The notes below the pieces were generated by a model. That model saw only the letters and a program-made list of their open reading frames with translations. It ran no database searches and was not told the origin of the DNA. From Tenuifilaceae bacterium CYCD (lineage in GTDB: Bacteria > Bacteroidota > Bacteroidia > Bacteroidales > Tenuifilaceae): a DNA stretch of 64,000 bases. The translations under genes were made by a program, and so were the position numbers. Location: NCBI GenBank assembly GCA_036322835.1, contig AP027304.1, positions 3,782,001 to 3,846,000 on the forward strand, read 5' to 3'. Positions 8,599-15,846 of this stretch are shown one piece after another; positions within the stretch are counted from its first letter, which is position 1; each line of letters begins with the position of its first letter.

Positions 8599-9897
8599 CT
8601 ATATTTCTTTCATAATATTTGAATAGAACTCAATTAATCTTTCATTTAAAGCTATTTTTATGCCTTCTTCAAGACAATATTTTTTTGTAAGCCCCTCTAA
8701 TCCGTAATCAACCATTTTTTGAGAACACGCACCAAGGCACAATGGCAAAAATTTACAATCAACACACATAATGGCTTCAAATGGAGATTGCCCATAACGT
8801 TTACTTATTTTGTTAAAGTTCCAATCAATTTGACCATCTTCTAGCAAAACTCCATCAGGTTTTTCTTTATAAAAATCCCTTGCAGTACATTTAAAAACAG
8901 CACCATTAGTATTAATAACTGCTTGATTAAATTTATCAGCATAACAACGATAACCCTTAAAATATTGATTAGAAGTCTTTCTCTTAAAACCAGACGTTTC
9001 GAACATATTTCTTATTTCCGTTAAGTCTTCAGCCTTTTCGCATTTTTCCATTTGCCAAATCTGTTGTAAAAATATTTCTATTTTAGAACGATTTTCCAAT
9101 GGGAATGAATCAACAACCTTATTAAGGTTGCACAAATATGAGTTTTGATAATTTATTCGTAAACAAATATTGACATTATTTAGTTTTTCACAAAGTCTAT
9201 TAATATTTAATGCAATAACATCATAAGAACCTTTCCCATCTCTAGTTTTTCTTACTCTATCGTGATTTTCTTTAGAACCATCAAATGTAATTTGAAATGT
9301 CAATAATTTTATTGCATCAAATTTCTCAATCATAGAATCATTAATTAGAAATCCATTTGTTGTAATTGTATTTGAAAACGAAACATTATTTTCATAACAT
9401 ATTTTTAACACCTCTAATGATATAGGATAGACTATCTCATCAAAATAAAGTAATGGTTCTCCTCCAAACCAATCTAATTGAAACATTTTTATTCTTTTAT
9501 TTTCAACAATATATTTTACATGTTTAATAATATTATCTATTGTTTTAACCTCCATTTTATCATTTAAATGTGTCTCATAACAGTACCAACAATTAAAATT
9601 ACAATCTAATGTTGGATTAATGGTAAGCCTATAAATATTATCATTGTATATATTAAGATGGTATTTAGCCTTAATAATGAGTAATTCATCTACATCATCC
9701 TCAATAATTAATCCGAGTTTATTACAAAGGGAAAAAAAAATTGGTTCATTTAATTCTAAAACATTAGGATCATTATTACAATCCATCAACTTATTGTAAT
9801 TAACTTGATTTAAACAGAACATTGCCTCAGATATCATATTTATCCCTAAATAATTACTGTCATATTCTATAAAATAATTATAACTACTGAACTTCAT
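8599..9897 (-). CDS. Radical SAM/SPASM peptide maturase of the GG-leader peptide cluster
   Basis: 432 residues. Radical SAM cluster motif C99-x3-C103-x2-C106 in LDCNFNCWYCYETH, glycine-rich SAM-binding FGGEPLLY, and a C-terminal SPASM domain with Cys in GYRCYADK, FKCTARDF, CVDCKFLPLCLGACS and KKYCLEEG, able to bind one or two extra Fe-S clusters. Enzymes of this kind make thioether or C-C crosslinks or other changes on ribosomal peptides. It starts about 90 bp after the stop of precursor 1 and is distinctly AT-richer than the housekeeping genes here, which suits an acquired cluster. The substrates are almost certainly the Cys-rich peptides just upstream; the actual modification cannot be read from sequence. 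Confidence 0.92.
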   Translation of the reverse strand: MKFSSYNYFIEYDSNYLGINMISEAMFCLNQVNYNKLMDCNNDPNVLELNEPIFFSLCNKLGLIIEDDVDELLIIKAKYHLNIYNDNIYRLTINPTLDCNFNCWYCYETHLNDKMEVKTIDNIIKHVKYIVENKRIKMFQLDWFGGEPLLYFDEIVYPISLEVLKICYENNVSFSNTITTNGFLINDSMIEKFDAIKLLTFQITFDGSKENHDRVRKTRDGKGSYDVIALNINRLCEKLNNVNICLRINYQNSYLCNLNKVVDSFPLENRSKIEIFLQQIWQMEKCEKAEDLTEIRNMFETSGFKRKTSNQYFKGYRCYADKFNQAVINTNGAVFKCTARDFYKEKPDGVLLEDGQIDWNFNKISKRYGQSPFEAIMCVDCKFLPLCLGACSQKMVDYGLEGLTKKYCLEEGIKIALNERLIEFYSNIMKEI

Positions 9898-9987
9898 AAA
9901 AAATAAATTAAAAGATTAATAATCTTAATAATAAAACAACCTTACTAATGTAAGGTTGTCTATATGTAATAATTTTATAATAAAAAA

Positions 9988-10176
9988 TTACATGCAAACA
10001 CAAGCACATTTGTCTGCATTATTATTATTAGAAATTGCAGATGAATTATGATATATACAACCACAATATTCTATGGAATTATTGTTATTAACATCTTGAG
10101 AAGCAAACTCTAATCTAACTACTCCTCCTATAAGCAAAGACATCTCATCTTTGCTCAATTCAATTTTTTTATTCAT
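9988..10176 (-). CDS. GG-leader RiPP precursor peptide 1 (CxC-x16-CxCxC core)
   Basis: 62 residues. Leader MNKKIELSKDEMSLLIGG ends in Gly17-Gly18 with the hydrophobic/acidic pattern (L-x-x-x-E-M-x-x-L-x-G-G) recognised by C39 exporters. The core has two Asn-rich half repeats, each running into a Cys pair: DVNNNNSIEYCGC (Cys38, Cys40) and ISNNNNADKCACVC (Cys57, 59, 61). Spacing CxC-16-CxCxC is identical in the two sister peptides. It lies directly upstream of the radical SAM gene. Resembles the natural-product precursors of the GG-Bacteroidales type; the core pattern is not one I can match to a characterised product. Confidence 0.85.
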   Translation of the reverse strand: MNKKIELSKDEMSLLIGGVVRLEFASQDVNNNNSIEYCGCIYHNSSAISNNNNADKCACVCM

Positions 10177-10192
10177 ATTTTAATTTTAATAA

Positions 10193-10378
10193 TTAAATAC
10201 ATTTACACCGACAGCCTGCTATATCGTTGTTATTATTTATTACAGAATGATTATTATAAGTGCATGTACAGCCATCTACCTGATTATGATTATTAATATC
10301 ATCAACAGCCAAACTTAGAAGACAATGTCCTCCAACTAAATAATTCATTTCCTCTTCTTTCAATTCTATAATTTTCAT
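10193..10378 (-). CDS. GG-leader RiPP precursor peptide 2 (CxC-x16-CxCxC core)
   Basis: 61 residues. Leader MKIIELKEEEMNYLVGG with Gly16-Gly17; core begins HCLLSLAVDD, carries an extra Cys19, then INNHNQVDGCTC (Cys37, 39) and INNNNDIAGCRCKC (Cys56, 58, 60). Shares the leader end and first part of the core almost base for base with peptide 3 (about 10285-10355 against 10520-10590), so these two are a recent duplication, while the second half diverged. 16 bp separate it from peptide 1, consistent with one transcript. Confidence 0.85.
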   Translation of the reverse strand: MKIIELKEEEMNYLVGGHCLLSLAVDDINNHNQVDGCTCTYNNHSVINNNNDIAGCRCKCI

Positions 10379-10435
10379 TTTAAAAAGTTTTTAAAGGTTA
10401 ATATTATTTTATGATGATGTATGTAGTACATTATT

Positions 10436-10615
10436 TTACATACACAAACACCTGCACCCCTTAATGGAGTTATCATTCGAAATCACGCTTGTATTTTCAT
10501 ACGAACAAACGCACGTTGCAGTCGAATTGGTATTATTAATATCATCAACAGCCAAACTCAGAAGACAATGTCCTCCAACTAAATAATTCATTTCTTCATT
10601 TGTAAGTGATTCCAT
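10436..10615 (-). CDS. GG-leader RiPP precursor peptide 3, 59 aa (CxC-x16-CxCxC core)
   Basis: A short gene of 59 codons plus stop (ATG at 10613-10615, TAA at 10436-10438). Leader MESLTNEEMNYLVGG, Gly14-Gly15, is shorter than in the sisters but keeps E-M-N-Y-L-V-G-G. The core keeps HCLLSLAVDDINN, then STATCVCSY (Cys35, 37) and IKGCRCLCM (Cys54, 56, 58), giving the same CxC-x16-CxCxC spacing; Asn tetrads are eroded to NNTN and SNDN. It is the first peptide after the conserved leader element and would be translated first. Confidence 0.83.
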   Translation of the reverse strand: MESLTNEEMNYLVGGHCLLSLAVDDINNTNSTATCVCSYENTSVISNDNSIKGCRCLCM

Positions 10616-10627
10616 AACAAATAAATT

Positions 10628-10775
10628 TTTATCTACTCTTAGGGATTCTCCCAGGCTTTTCGGTTACCGCCCACCGCTCCATCCAGCGCAGTTTATTTTA
10701 ATGGATTGGTTAGTACAAAGTAAAGTGTTTACCCTGCAACCACCTTTCAGGGTTGTAAGTATTTTTATGTTTAAT
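10628..10775 (-). ncRNA. Conserved structured leader between HTH gene and GG precursors (copy 1)
   Basis: About 150 nt matching, in order, the segment before the GG precursor at 59.97 kb. Parts along the minus strand: hairpin at 10731-10753 (stem ACCCTG/CAGGGT, 11-nt loop), a conserved AT-rich run ending AAACTGCGC, then a G-rich segment with GGTGGGCGGTAACCG and GGGAGAATCCCTAAGAGTAG close to the first start codon. The outer three stem pairs present in the other copies are lost here. No known riboswitch family is recognised. Position suggests control of precursor transcription or translation. Confidence 0.6.
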
Positions 10776-10782
10776 AACACAC

Positions 10783-11061
10783 TTATAGAGGAGGAAAGTT
10801 TGAGGTATTAGTATTTTGGTTATTGGATTCGTCCTCAATAAAACAAAGTGCTAACCTGCCAGGGCGGGAGTACTTCCAAGTTTTACATTTGTAATCGTAA
10901 ACAACTGGAATCTTGATTTCACTCAGCTGCTTAAAGTACGACATCACGGTGCGTTCACTAACTCCAAGTTTATCGGCAATTTCGGGTGCAGTTCCTGCAT
11001 TGCCCTGCTGTAAAAGAAAATCAAGATAATCGATAAGTCTTTTTGATTCAACAATATTCAT
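10783..11061 (-). CDS. Small helix-turn-helix protein upstream of GG precursors (copy 1)
   Basis: 92 residues from the ATG at 11059-11061 (MNIVESKRLIDYLDFLLQQG); an earlier in-frame start at 11148 lies in the conserved promoter/repeat region, and the MNIVES start is shared with the copy at 62977. The TAPEIADKLGVSERTVMSYFKQL stretch (split: TAPEIADKLGVSERT is the helix-turn-helix) is followed by a short wing and a polar tail. DeoR/HTH_11-like. Near-identical proteins are at 59514 and 62977, each directly before a leader element and a GG precursor, so it is probably a cassette-specific regulator. Confidence 0.82.
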   Translation of the reverse strand: MNIVESKRLIDYLDFLLQQGNAGTAPEIADKLGVSERTVMSYFKQLSEIKIPVVYDYKCKTWKYSRPGRLALCFIEDESNNQNTNTSNFPPL

Positions 11062-11170
11062 ACTAAACACAAATTTTTTGATAATAATTTTTGCGTTTAA
11101 TAGGAATGAAGCGATAATTGTTACCTGTTTTTGGAAGAAAAGTGACAAGTGACTGGTGACGTGTGACTAA
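11062..11170 (-). promoter_or_regulatory. Conserved upstream region of the HTH gene (copy 1)
   Basis: On the minus strand the block reads GGTAACAATTATCGCTTCAT, then a CTATTAAA-like stretch, then AAATTTGTGTTTAGT directly before the ATG. The same block occurs before the HTH copies at 59.51 and 62.98 kb and, without an intact HTH gene, at about 58.78-58.86 kb. It probably carries the promoter and operator; the exact -7 and -33 elements are not certain. GTGAC words at 11143-11165 belong to the short repeat family. Confidence 0.5.
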
Positions 11171-11234
11171 TATAAATTTGATAACAAAATGAAAGCATTT
11201 TAGTAATTTTGAAGAACTAAAGTAACAATTTATA

Positions 11235-11297
11235 TCACTCACCCCAAATTTAGGCGTTTAGTTCGGCAACTCGTTTGTGGTTTAAAACACAATAACC
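11235..11297 (-). pseudogene. Remnant of a gwsS 3' end
   Basis: About 63 bp on the minus strand translate in one frame to a close match of the last residues of the SPASM protein at 12206: KRVAELNA-stop-IWGE against ERVAELNAQIWGV, with CAA changed to TAA. What follows (11234 down to about 11140) matches the sequence after the gwsS remnant at 62804 almost base for base. So a gwsS gene once lay directly upstream of this HTH gene and was lost. Confidence 0.75.
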
Positions 11298-11321
11298 TCA
11301 TGAAAATAAATATTCTATGAT

Positions 11322-12137
11322 TTAAAAAACCTTAAACATTGGAAATGTTACTCCTTGTAGTACAATTTCAAGTTTGGAATTATCTATATTAGTATAATCA
11401 AGTTTAACAAAACCATATTTACTATTAAAATAACTTGTAAGTTTTGTTTTCCCTAATACACTTATAGCTTCACTTTCAATAACAAAGCATGTCAAATCGC
11501 CCAATTTAGTCTTAATTGTTTTTTTATCAACAATACTATATTTGTAATTAAATTCAACAATTCCTTTCCATTGCTTCCAGCGTTTATCTCCCCAAGCACT
11601 TCCAATGCGTAATTTCCAACTCCAGCGATGCCCAATTTCTAAAGGATATTTGATGTATGGATAAGGATTTAACTCTAAAATTTGAAACAAAAATTCTCTC
11701 GGTGGGTGTAACCAGATATTCTTTTCATTCTCAATAAGTCCTGTCATATCGTAGTTTAGATTTTTTTTATTTATTATATACGAAATTCCAGTTTGATAGT
11801 ATTTTGGTTCGCTATAATTCATATTATCATCCAAAATTTTAAATTGGAAATCTTTAACAACATTATCTTTTGCCCGATTTACATCTATAAAATCCCAAGA
11901 TCCATCTTTGTTAATATAGAAGAATAATTCTTTACCATTTTTATCAAAAAATCTATAGCTAAATGTAAAAACGCCTTCGCGTTTGTAGATATTATTACAC
12001 TCTAGTTCTGGTTTTTCAATTATATTCCCATACAAATACCCATCAAATAGTACCAGATTTGTATCGGTTACTTTTACTTGAGCAGATATGTATAAACTTA
12101 AAAACAAGACAATTACACAAAGCGTTAGTTTTCTCAT
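11322..12137 (-). CDS. Secreted protein of unknown function, 271 aa
   Basis: Signal peptide MRKLTLCVIVLFLSLYISAQ, then a domain rich in beta-strand-like and aromatic residues (e.g. FTFSYRFFDKNGKELFFYIN, YPLEIGHRWSWKLRIG, and a C-terminal TSYFNSKYGFVKLDY). No catalytic motif was recognised. It lies 68 bp after gwsS and before the gwsS remnant, so it sits at a former cassette boundary and may have been inserted there. AT-rich like the other cluster genes. Possible roles (immunity, envelope target) cannot be supported from sequence. Confidence 0.7.
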   Translation of the reverse strand: MRKLTLCVIVLFLSLYISAQVKVTDTNLVLFDGYLYGNIIEKPELECNNIYKREGVFTFSYRFFDKNGKELFFYINKDGSWDFIDVNRAKDNVVKDFQFKILDDNMNYSEPKYYQTGISYIINKKNLNYDMTGLIENEKNIWLHPPREFLFQILELNPYPYIKYPLEIGHRWSWKLRIGSAWGDKRWKQWKGIVEFNYKYSIVDKKTIKTKLGDLTCFVIESEAISVLGKTKLTSYFNSKYGFVKLDYTNIDNSKLEIVLQGVTFPMFKVF

Positions 12138-12205
12138 ATCTATGTTTCTTTTAATTAGATTTATAATCCTGCCTGCTAATATTAACTAATCTGAAAACTT
12201 AAATA

Positions 12206-13282
12206 TCACACACCCCAAATTTGAGCGTTTAGTTCGGCAACCCGCTCGGGGTTTACAACAAAACCTGTTTCCCGGGAATACGTTCCACACTCCTCCACAG
12301 GAACGTAACCCTCCTCGCCTTGCCATTTGGCTATGTAAGGGTTGTAATTACACTTGGCTGGTCGGGAGTAGATATTCTCTGGGTCTTTTATGTATACACG
12401 GCAATCGGTGCACATATGGCGAAACTCACAGTCCTTGCAGACATCAACTTGGTCTTTTGTTATACTCCATAACTTTTTAAAATCGGGATGCTCCAAGGAT
12501 TGCTTCAAGGTAGTATCCTTTATATTTCCGAACGATTGGGTACAGGATGGACAGTTTTTGATGTTGCCTTGTACCTCAATTGATATTTTCCGATTTAGAC
12601 AACTATTACAATTCAACGATTCAAAATATAATTCCCTATTACAAACAAAGAAGCCTGCTTCTACAACTCCACACTGTTCTATACCATAATAGTTTTCCGT
12701 TGTAATAAAAACTACACATCCGTTCAAATGAGCAAAAGAACACTTGTCTGCACCATACAATGTAATTGTTGTTAACATTTTATATTTGGAGATTAACTCC
12801 TCAATATCGACAACTCGGGAAGGCAGGATTAACTCCACACTTAATATATTACTACCAGAAAAGAAGCCTAATGTATTTAATACTTTACTTCTACGAACAC
12901 AAGAAGCAAAACGTAATTGTAGAGCCCTACACCCCAAGTCGCTAAGTTGACTTATAATTTTATAAAACTCAAAACTAGAATGGTTGTCAATATCAACAAT
13001 ACAACTCTGAATTTGAAATGGGCCAATCCAAGTTGCTTTAATGGCTGGAAACATTTTAGCTTCACTCAATAGACATGGAAATATCACCTCTTTCTCCAAT
13101 AGTTCTTCAACTATATTCTCCTGTAAAGTAAGTAATAACTTTTCTTGAATAACATCCTTACTGAGCACATTAAACGTTTTGGAGTCTATCGAAAAAGCAT
13201 CCTTACGGGAAATATCATAAATGAGATTTTGGACATAGCCCTTCACCAGAAAACAATCTGCAAATTTTTTATAGTGCTTCAT
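12206..13282 (-). CDS. gwsS: SPASM-domain peptide maturase, grasp-with-spasm system
   Basis: 358 residues. No CxxxCxxC radical SAM motif is present in the N-terminal part, but a Cys-rich SPASM-type C-terminal region is: NCNSCLNRK, KNCPSCTQS, DVCKDCEFRHMCTDC and AKCNYNPY. This matches the known grasp-with-spasm partner proteins, which look like radical SAM/SPASM proteins that have lost the SAM cluster. Expected to work with the ATP-grasp enzyme encoded next to it. Overlaps the 71-aa gene by 14 bp, so translation is coupled. Fragments of its 3' end recur at 11235-11297 and 62687-62804. Confidence 0.85.
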   Translation of the reverse strand: MKHYKKFADCFLVKGYVQNLIYDISRKDAFSIDSKTFNVLSKDVIQEKLLLTLQENIVEELLEKEVIFPCLLSEAKMFPAIKATWIGPFQIQSCIVDIDNHSSFEFYKIISQLSDLGCRALQLRFASCVRRSKVLNTLGFFSGSNILSVELILPSRVVDIEELISKYKMLTTITLYGADKCSFAHLNGCVVFITTENYYGIEQCGVVEAGFFVCNRELYFESLNCNSCLNRKISIEVQGNIKNCPSCTQSFGNIKDTTLKQSLEHPDFKKLWSITKDQVDVCKDCEFRHMCTDCRVYIKDPENIYSRPAKCNYNPYIAKWQGEEGYVPVEECGTYSRETGFVVNPERVAELNAQIWGV

Positions 13283-13484
13283 TTAACTCCAATTCAATAC
13301 GTTCTACACTAAATATCCGAGACGTTGGCTTCGAGGGCATATCAACAATAACCTTATTTGACTGTAACAAATCTACGGGAATAGACTTGATCTGTCGCAA
13401 AGTACCACGCTGAATAAATTTTGCATTCTTAAAACAGATTGGCAATTGTGAGTTGCAATTAGGGTTAATTTTAAATTGTTCCAT
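13269..13484 (-). CDS. 71-aa protein encoded between gwsG and gwsS
   Basis: 71 residues, MEQFKINPNCNSQLPICFKN at the start. It overlaps gwsG by 14 bp upstream and gwsS by 14 bp downstream, the mark of a translationally coupled real gene. Two Cys (10 and 17), no GG leader, no signal peptide, no membrane segment. It does not resemble a GG precursor; it could be a modified peptide substrate or a small accessory (leader-binding) protein. Function unknown. Confidence 0.65.
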   Translation of the reverse strand: MEQFKINPNCNSQLPICFKNAKFIQRGTLRQIKSIPVDLLQSNKVIVDMPSKPTSRIFSVERIELELNEAL

Positions 13485-14451
13485 ACATCAAGTAGTTGGC
13501 TATTTCTTGTTCAATTGGATAGTTACAATTCTTACTTACCATTTCTATATTACCAACTGGATTAACCTCAAGGAAAACGTACTCCCTTTCGGGCGTTACA
13601 ATCATATCAATTGAACCAGTGTTTAACCCTAAGCGTTCTATGAATTTAAACAACTTATTCTCAATACTCTTTTGTAACTTATAAGGAACCATTCTGTTGG
13701 ATTTTTCATTATCATAGTTTCTAAAATCCGTGGTAGTCTTTGTATTCGACTGAGAGAATATGGCCATTGAGTAAAACTTTTTACCAAGGAAGAACACCCT
13801 TAATTCAATCCACTTCTTAACATTTTGCTGGATTAGAGAAGGAAAAAACTCCGTTTTTTCATCAACTTCACTTAAAACTACAACCTCAGTGAACATTTTT
13901 AGGATTGAGCCATCCGTATTCTGAAAAGTTTCGGATTCACTAATAGGCTTTGAAATTTGTTCTGCAGCAGTTAACCTATTCCTTACAATACACCCTTTGC
14001 TAGTTATGGTTGAGTCGGGAATCATCAAACCACACTGTTTGGCTATGCTTAAGTTAATAAGTTTATTGACCAATGATTTCTGAAAACTTCCTAATACAAG
14101 GCTCTTACTCTCTAAAACATAGAATATATAAAATTGTAAGATACTCCACTCATTCCCTAAAAAACGGCCTACTTGATTCAACATACTAGGGTTGGACGAA
14201 AGTTCAAGTAATGCGGGTTGAAAAAGACTAGGATTCAGATTACCACGTCTATACCAAACCGTATCGAAATCGTTTATATTGAAAACCTTTCCGTTAAATT
14301 CAAATAGCAACCGTTCGCAGTTGAGCGATAGCTCTACAATTTTTAGAGAATCCTCCTTGTTTACCCGCAAAAAACTTATGCCGTGAAACAATAGCCACTG
14401 CAACACCTCATCGGTGGTGCGTTCAAACTCCTCACTAATTATTAGTATCAT
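13471..14451 (-). CDS. gwsG: ATP-grasp peptide maturase, grasp-with-spasm system
   Basis: 326 residues beginning MILIISEEFERTTDEVLQWL. ATP-grasp features: the N-terminal pre-grasp domain with FDTVWYRRGNLNP, a central lid region with KKWIELRVFFLGKKFYSMAI, and the C-terminal metal-binding segment TGSIDMIVTPEREYVFLEVNPVG (read as LGLNTGSID and FLEVNPVGN), whose E and N ligate Mg. Related enzymes (microviridin/graspetide and grasp-with-spasm) form ester or amide links in ribosomal peptides. It starts 9 bp after the ~410-aa secreted protein gene. A 20-codon fragment of another gwsG is at 61478. Confidence 0.85.
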   Translation of the reverse strand: MILIISEEFERTTDEVLQWLLFHGISFLRVNKEDSLKIVELSLNCERLLFEFNGKVFNINDFDTVWYRRGNLNPSLFQPALLELSSNPSMLNQVGRFLGNEWSILQFYIFYVLESKSLVLGSFQKSLVNKLINLSIAKQCGLMIPDSTITSKGCIVRNRLTAAEQISKPISESETFQNTDGSILKMFTEVVVLSEVDEKTEFFPSLIQQNVKKWIELRVFFLGKKFYSMAIFSQSNTKTTTDFRNYDNEKSNRMVPYKLQKSIENKLFKFIERLGLNTGSIDMIVTPEREYVFLEVNPVGNIEMVSKNCNYPIEQEIANYLMYGTI

Positions 14452-14460
14452 AGAATTAGG

Positions 14461-15690
14461 TTATTCGGGAGGATTTAGTGAAACTTTGCGACTTGTTTGG
14501 CTTATCTTAAACTCTTTTAGTAGCCTCCCCTTGCTCTCAATATAAATGGGCTTAGAATCACCATTCGGATATATATTTATCCCTTTATCAAAAAAGGTCT
14601 TCCTTATCTTCTGAGTTATGTCTATTGATTCAAAGAAAAGTTTATTCTGCTCCTCCTTACTCAATCTAGTATAATTGCTTTTGGTATAGCCAATCTCCTT
14701 GAAACGGCGTAAATGCTCATCAAAAGGATATGTCGTTTGATTATAGTACAACGCTATTTCATAATTTTTTCGTACTGCATCTCTCAACGATTCCAAACCC
14801 AAATAGTTCCTATACTTGTCCACCGTTTCAATACTGTATTTGGGGTAATTATAAATAAGTGTCTTAGTATTGAAATCGATATACACCTCTAAAGAGCCTA
14901 ATTGCCTAGCGCTATCCAACTCGCTATGCTCCATGCACATTGCAACAAAATTTGGTGAAATATTACCACAGAACACGGCATCAACCAAAAGCGGCTCTAG
15001 ATCGTACTTATTAAACGCCATCCTGCAATATGGCTCAACAGTAATATCAATTCCACTTTTAGAGCAGTACTTTAGCTGATTCCTTAGCGCAAAATGATGG
15101 CGAATTACATCGGCAGGAAGCAGTTGTCCCTCAAACATGGGAACTTGAGGAATGCCTCTCTCCGATATAAGCCGATGAAGTACTTTCGCATGCTCGTAAA
15201 CAAGACTATCGTATTGCTTTTTGTCCAAATATACATACCGTTGTTCTTCATTACTCATAGTATCAAGTATGGACTTAAACTCAACATCCATTCTTGAGAA
15301 ATAGATCGATCGCAAAGAATCGTACCGACTTCGAATATCCGACCAAATAGAATCGGGCAATTGTTTATACGTACTAACATTAAAGTCCTCCACGCTAACA
15401 CCTTGAATAACCTGAGCTTCTATCCACAATTTTGCCTGATTGAATTGTCCTGTAAGTATTGCACACAACGCTGCATTGTGTAAATCGGCAATGCGGTGCT
15501 TCTCATACCGATCAAAGGCGGTATAGTAAAGCCTGTAGGCCTGCTCAAAGTTCAGATCTACCACACAGAGCTCCGCCTCGTTTATGGTTTTATAGTAAGA
15601 TGCATACTTCCGCTCATTTCCGCAAAACGCTTTACTGAATGAAAACAAGAATAATAATAGCGATAATCTAAAACATATAACCCTTAGCAT
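14461..15690 (-). CDS. ~410-aa secreted protein of the RiPP cassette, copy A1
   Basis: 409 residues with signal peptide (about 1-24, ending SKAFCG). An N-terminal region looks TPR-like (EQAYRLYYTAFDRYEKHRI, LHNAALCAILTGQFNQAKLW), followed by a middle domain with GIPQVPMFEGQLLPADVIRH and HHFALRNQL and a C-terminal RNYLGLESLRDAVRKNYEIA. There is a distant feel of the DUF6624 family, which I cannot confirm. Three relatives lie at 60198, 61537 and 63647, each after a GG precursor or a grasp remnant. It heads the gwsG-gwsS operon here without its own HTH/leader/precursor. From about residue 45 to 395 it is nearly identical, DNA included, to copy A2. Confidence 0.8.
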   Translation of the reverse strand: MLRVICFRLSLLLFLFSFSKAFCGNERKYASYYKTINEAELCVVDLNFEQAYRLYYTAFDRYEKHRIADLHNAALCAILTGQFNQAKLWIEAQVIQGVSVEDFNVSTYKQLPDSIWSDIRSRYDSLRSIYFSRMDVEFKSILDTMSNEEQRYVYLDKKQYDSLVYEHAKVLHRLISERGIPQVPMFEGQLLPADVIRHHFALRNQLKYCSKSGIDITVEPYCRMAFNKYDLEPLLVDAVFCGNISPNFVAMCMEHSELDSARQLGSLEVYIDFNTKTLIYNYPKYSIETVDKYRNYLGLESLRDAVRKNYEIALYYNQTTYPFDEHLRRFKEIGYTKSNYTRLSKEEQNKLFFESIDITQKIRKTFFDKGINIYPNGDSKPIYIESKGRLLKEFKISQTSRKVSLNPPE

Positions 15691-15791
15691 AGTAATCCCA
15701 AATTAAAAAATTCAAACTCTTATTGACACAATTTCGGTCTAATAAGAATCTGCCCAAATTTGTTACTTTATAGTTTTGCACCTAAAGGTAA

Positions 15792-15817
15792 CAAAAAAGG
15801 AGGCTCTAAAGCCTCCT
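15792..15817 (-). terminator. Terminator after the carboxyltransferase gene
   Basis: Stem AGGAGGC (15798-15804) / GCCTCCT (15811-15817) with a 6-nt loop. On the minus strand it is followed by a run of six T, so it ends the transcript of the gene at 15847-17544. Confidence 0.85.
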
Positions 15818-15846
15818 CCCTTAACAAACCTGAAGTATGGTATAAT

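Noticed and set aside
12206-13282. Functional radical SAM enzyme
   Set aside because: No CxxxCxxC motif in the N-terminal half; it fits the SPASM-only partner of grasp-with-spasm systems.
14870-15079. 69-codon open frame (+), identical to one at 62142-62351 (-)
   Set aside because: Both are antisense shadows of the ~410-aa genes A1 and A2; their identity only reflects the duplicated DNA.
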